Of a stretch of DNA of 64,000 nt, positions 61,044-64,000 are shown one piece after another. The DNA lies in NCBI RefSeq assembly GCF_003324165.1, contig NW_025407852.1, positions 27,650 through 91,649 of the forward strand, read 5' to 3'. The stretch's first letter is position 1; every line of letters starts with the position of its first letter. The position numbers and the translations under genes are program-made. Below the pieces are notes generated by a model. It was not told the DNA's origin. It saw nothing but the letters and a program-made list of their open reading frames with translations, and ran no database searches. The stretch comes from Naegleria lovaniensis (lineage: Eukaryota > Heterolobosea > Eutetramitea > Acrasida > Naegleriidae).

Positions 61044-63845
61044 ATGAGCTCATTTTTCAAAGCTGCAAATTTCGTCGATAGTGATGAAGAAGAGGAACGT
61101 TCTGAAGAGGAAGTCTCTGAAGAAGAGGAAGAACATTCTGAAGATGACCAACAAACAAAGAAAAAAGGTGGATTCTTTGGTAAATCAAAATTGGTAGAGT
61201 CATCCGAAGAAGAAGACGAGGAGGAAGAAGAGGAAGAAGAAGCCGAACAAAAAGAAAAGGAAGATGAAACAAAAACTGCGCAAGCAGAACAAGAGGATAA
61301 GAGGAAAAAGTGGTTTTTAGATGGCTCGGATGAAGAAGAAGAAAGTGATTATTCTGATGATGAATGGCTGTCATCAGACGAAGGAAGCGTTGCCTCGTCA
61401 GTAAGAGCAGAAGTCAAATCACACAGACTGAAATATTTGGACGAATTGCGTGAAGTTACCGAAAAGATTCAAGATTGTATAATGGACAACAACTGGAAAG
61501 CAGTCTCCGACGATTTTTCAGAAGTCGGTAAGGTGATTGAAAAGTTGCAAAAACTCGATGAATACAAGGGAAAGAAGAAGGTTCCAAATCTTTATATTCG
61601 TTTCTTGGTGTATTTGGACGACAAGTTGGAAGAGGCAAAATCCAAGAAAGATGATGTCAAAACAGCCGATTCAAAACTCATCACAACATTCCACAGAGAA
61701 CTCAAAAAGACCATCAAGAATTATGAAGATTTGATGGCTGCTTGCAAAACAGAACCTGAAGCTTTCCAAGATACCGAGGATGAAGCTGAGGAAGCACCAG
61801 TTGACAACAAGCCACAGAAAAAACCTACAGTCCCTCTCACAGACATCCAAAAGTTGATGGCCGATTTGACATCGGGAACAATCGAAGAAAAGATTGCAGA
61901 AATCGGACGAGGAAAGGGATACAAGGGAACCAATGTCAAGGAGTCCCTTCTTCAATTGAAGATTTTGTTGGCTCACACTCCTGAAGCCAAGACTCGAATT
62001 CAATTGCTGCTTTTAATTGTTTTAACCCATTTTGATTTGCCAAAAGTCAACAGCAATTATCTTTCATTTGATGCTTGGAAGAATGCTTGTCTTGGATTGA
62101 TCCGATTGGTTAAGCTTATCGAGGATCATCCAGAGTTGCAAGTTGTTGAGTCCATTGATACCTTGTTGGGAGAATCAGCACCTTCTAATAATGGTGCCAC
62201 CTCTGAAGCCAATCAAGTGCACATCAAGGGTAATATTGCATCAATTTTGGAAAGATTGTACGATGAATTTATTACTAGCTTACAATACACTGATCCACAT
62301 ACACAAGATTATGTCAAACGATTGAGAGATGAATATCTTCTTATTGAAGCTGGAGAAAGAGTGTATTCCTTCTATTTGAAGAGAAACAACAAGAGAAATC
62401 TAGCTCGTGCTGCATTTAAATTATTCGAGCACTTATATTATAGAAAGCAGGATGACCATGAGAAGCTTCTCGCTGCTCAGAGAACAAATGCTTTGAAGGC
62501 TCTAGAGGAAGCTCATGCTAACTGGGTCGAAGAGGAGAAACAAATGTTGTCCGAGTCGGTCACAGCAACTGTTGATCCATTCAAGGTTGACTCGCCGGAT
62601 GTTATTGAACCAAATCTTCCAAAAGTACTCTCTAATTTGGCAACTATAATTTACGAGCAAGGAACTGATCATGCCAAGATACGCACCCTTTTGATGCAAA
62701 TTTATCACAGAGCTGTCTATGGTAAATTCTTTGAAGCTAGAAATCTTCTCGTCACTAGCAAGCTTCAAGATAATATTCACCACTATGAAATTCCTATTCA
62801 AATACTTTTCAACAGAGCCATCGCTCAAATCGGTATTTGTGCTTTCAAGAACGGTTTGATTCAAGAATCCCATGCTGCGTTACTTGAACTCTATGGTTCA
62901 CAGAAACAAAAAGAGTTACTCGCACAAGGTTTGACAAGCAGCAGATATCAACAAGCTGGATCAACACTTCAAAAGAAGGAGCAACTTGAAAAGATTGAAA
63001 GAAGTCGATTAATTCCTTACCATCAACATATTAGTATTGATTTGATTGAAGGTGTCCATTTGATGTGCGCTTTACTTTTGGAAGTTCCAAACATGGCCAT
63101 GCAATCCTTCTCCAATGTTAAACCAAAAGTGATCAATAAGGCATTCAGACGAGTATTAGAAACTTTCAGTCGTCAACACTATGTTGGCCCTCCAGAAAAT
63201 ACCAAGGAGCACATTTATGCTGCCTACAATGCTCTTTCTGCAGGAGAATGGGAAGAGGCTTACAATATTTTGCTCGGTCTCCAAGATATTTGGAGCATGA
63301 TTCCTGACAATGAATCTGTCAAGGAAATGTTGAAGAAGAAGGTGAAGGTTGCTGCATTGAAGGCCTACATTTTCAAGTATAGCAGACATTACGAAACCAT
63401 TTCTGTACAATCCTTGGCAACAATGTTCGATCTTCCAAAGCCCACTGTTTACTCGATTGTGAACAAGATGATTATTGCTGAAGAGTTTTATGCTGCTCTA
63501 GACCAAACAAATGATACCATTGTTATTTATCACTCTGAACCTACTCCACTCCAATATCTTGCCCTCCAATTAACAGACAAAATTTCCGCCCTTGTTGAAT
63601 ATAACGATAAGCTTTATGATGCCAAACAAAGTAACACGGCCTATGTCGTCATGACTGACCATAAGCAACAAAAGAGATCCAAGCAAAAGACCACCAACAA
63701 GCAAGGTCAAGGCAATCAGAAAGGACCTAGAAACACCAGCGGTGGCAACAAGGGTCCAAACCAAAAGCGAGAAAAGAATACGAAACATCACAATAAGGAA
63801 AAGCATCAACAACAAGCCACTCCAGCAACTACGACTGTTCAATAA
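61044..63845 (+). CDS. EIF3C: Translation initiation factor eIF3 subunit C
   Basis: The ATG at 61044 is chosen because MSSFFKAANFVDSDEE is the conserved eIF3c start. 933 residues, no intron. The N-terminus is highly acidic with repeated SEEE blocks (binding site for eIF1/eIF5 in the family). The N-terminal eIF3c domain runs from about 130 (LKYLDELREVTEKIQDCIMDNNW) to 640, and the C-terminal PCI domain (about 640-860) includes FSRQHYVGPPENTKEHIYAAYNAL, LGLQDIW and ISVQSLATMFDLPKPTVYSIVNKMI. The tail is a basic RG/K-rich, Gln-rich extension (QKRSKQKTTNKQGQ). It is a core scaffold subunit of the 43S initiation complex. Confidence 0.96.
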   Translation: MSSFFKAANFVDSDEEEERSEEEVSEEEEEHSEDDQQTKKKGGFFGKSKLVESSEEEDEEEEEEEEAEQKEKEDETKTAQAEQEDKRKKWFLDGSDEEEESDYSDDEWLSSDEGSVASSVRAEVKSHRLKYLDELREVTEKIQDCIMDNNWKAVSDDFSEVGKVIEKLQKLDEYKGKKKVPNLYIRFLVYLDDKLEEAKSKKDDVKTADSKLITTFHRELKKTIKNYEDLMAACKTEPEAFQDTEDEAEEAPVDNKPQKKPTVPLTDIQKLMADLTSGTIEEKIAEIGRGKGYKGTNVKESLLQLKILLAHTPEAKTRIQLLLLIVLTHFDLPKVNSNYLSFDAWKNACLGLIRLVKLIEDHPELQVVESIDTLLGESAPSNNGATSEANQVHIKGNIASILERLYDEFITSLQYTDPHTQDYVKRLRDEYLLIEAGERVYSFYLKRNNKRNLARAAFKLFEHLYYRKQDDHEKLLAAQRTNALKALEEAHANWVEEEKQMLSESVTATVDPFKVDSPDVIEPNLPKVLSNLATIIYEQGTDHAKIRTLLMQIYHRAVYGKFFEARNLLVTSKLQDNIHHYEIPIQILFNRAIAQIGICAFKNGLIQESHAALLELYGSQKQKELLAQGLTSSRYQQAGSTLQKKEQLEKIERSRLIPYHQHISIDLIEGVHLMCALLLEVPNMAMQSFSNVKPKVINKAFRRVLETFSRQHYVGPPENTKEHIYAAYNALSAGEWEEAYNILLGLQDIWSMIPDNESVKEMLKKKVKVAALKAYIFKYSRHYETISVQSLATMFDLPKPTVYSIVNKMIIAEEFYAALDQTNDTIVIYHSEPTPLQYLALQLTDKISALVEYNDKLYDAKQSNTAYVVMTDHKQQKRSKQKTTNKQGQGNQKGPRNTSGGNKGPNQKREKNTKHHNKEKHQQQATPATTTVQ

Positions 63846-64000
63846 GACTTCAATTAAATTTAACTTAATCTTATGTCAACCATTGGCTACGTGGAAAAAA
63901 ACCTTGTAGACGACCGAACAATTTAAGAAGATTAAAATCACTTCATCGAAAACTGTACAAACTTTGTCGTGGCTGTTGGGATTTCACTTATTGATTAGGT
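63846..64000. other. 3' flank of eIF3c, no gene seen
   Basis: AT-rich 155 bp after the eIF3c stop, reaching the window end. It includes the presumptive 3' UTR. No start of a further gene can be supported. Confidence 0.4.

Noticed and set aside
1-64000. tRNA, rRNA or CRISPR arrays
   Set aside because: No cloverleaf with A/B boxes, rRNA-like sequence or regularly spaced repeats was seen on reading; short repeats found belong to the transposon arms or the Myb box triplet.

Overview
The window looks like nuclear DNA of a heterolobosean amoeboflagellate, most plausibly Naegleria or a close relative. This is inference. The DNA is AT-rich and genes are packed tens to a few hundred bases apart on both strands. 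Introns are few and short (about 40-160 nt) with GTAAGT/GTATGT donors. Poly-A commonly precedes the ATG. The gene content fits: DUF4116 repeats, Sel1 repeats, NHL-GPS-7TM-RGS and ankyrin-RGS receptors, and ciliary genes (ARMC9, FAM227-like) beside ordinary eukaryotic housekeeping genes. No tRNA, rRNA or CRISPR array was recognised.

Layout. 1-680 is the 3' end of mitochondrial HSP60. 931-2372 is an unknown protein. 2709-14761 is one large receptor gene (NHL propeller, EGF, GAIN/GPS, 7TM, RGS). It is split by a 6.4-kb PIF/Harbinger transposon (5961-12376) that encodes a DDE transposase and a Myb/SANT protein, and that transposon is itself invaded by a second, 3.5-kb element (6030-9550) with a Tnp2-like gene and a small spliced gene. 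15152-23721 is the most striking locus: a PIWI-clade Argonaute that has lost three of four slicer residues, followed on the same strand by a full-length ZNFX1-type helicase (SF1 helicase, NFX1 fingers, RING-like, RZ finger). Then come MSH6 (minus), a DUF4116 protein, an unknown membrane protein, acyl-CoA oxidase, an atypical prenylated small GTPase (minus), a FAM227-like protein (minus), an NHL protein and a Sel1 protein from a 92-bp divergent promoter, a secreted beta-helix/EGF membrane protein, a NAPE-PLD-like hydrolase (minus) and a small three-exon gene with a 26-nt microexon (minus).

46583-51491 is a complete 4.9-kb DNA transposon with a 5-bp target duplication (AGAGA) and terminal inverted repeats beginning CAC. 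It encodes a large DDE protein whose CxxC, HxxxxH and final Glu have RAG1/Transib-type spacing. The right end holds an ankyrin-RGS-START-like protein, a small zinc-binding protein, a 7TM receptor-like protein (minus), a nuclear coiled-coil protein, ARMC9 (minus) and eIF3c.

Reading frames. At least nine places need exactly one extra base to restore an obvious protein: 1 in the 931-2372 gene, 3 in the NHL receptor, 2 in MSH6, 1 in the beta-helix/EGF gene and 2 in ARMC9. A tenth is likely at the Harbinger junction. All are single-base deletions and none is an insertion, which points to consensus errors in the assembly rather than to biology. Genes are annotated across these breaks and the breaks are stated. 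All coordinates and splice sites were derived by eye from frame, phase and family conservation.
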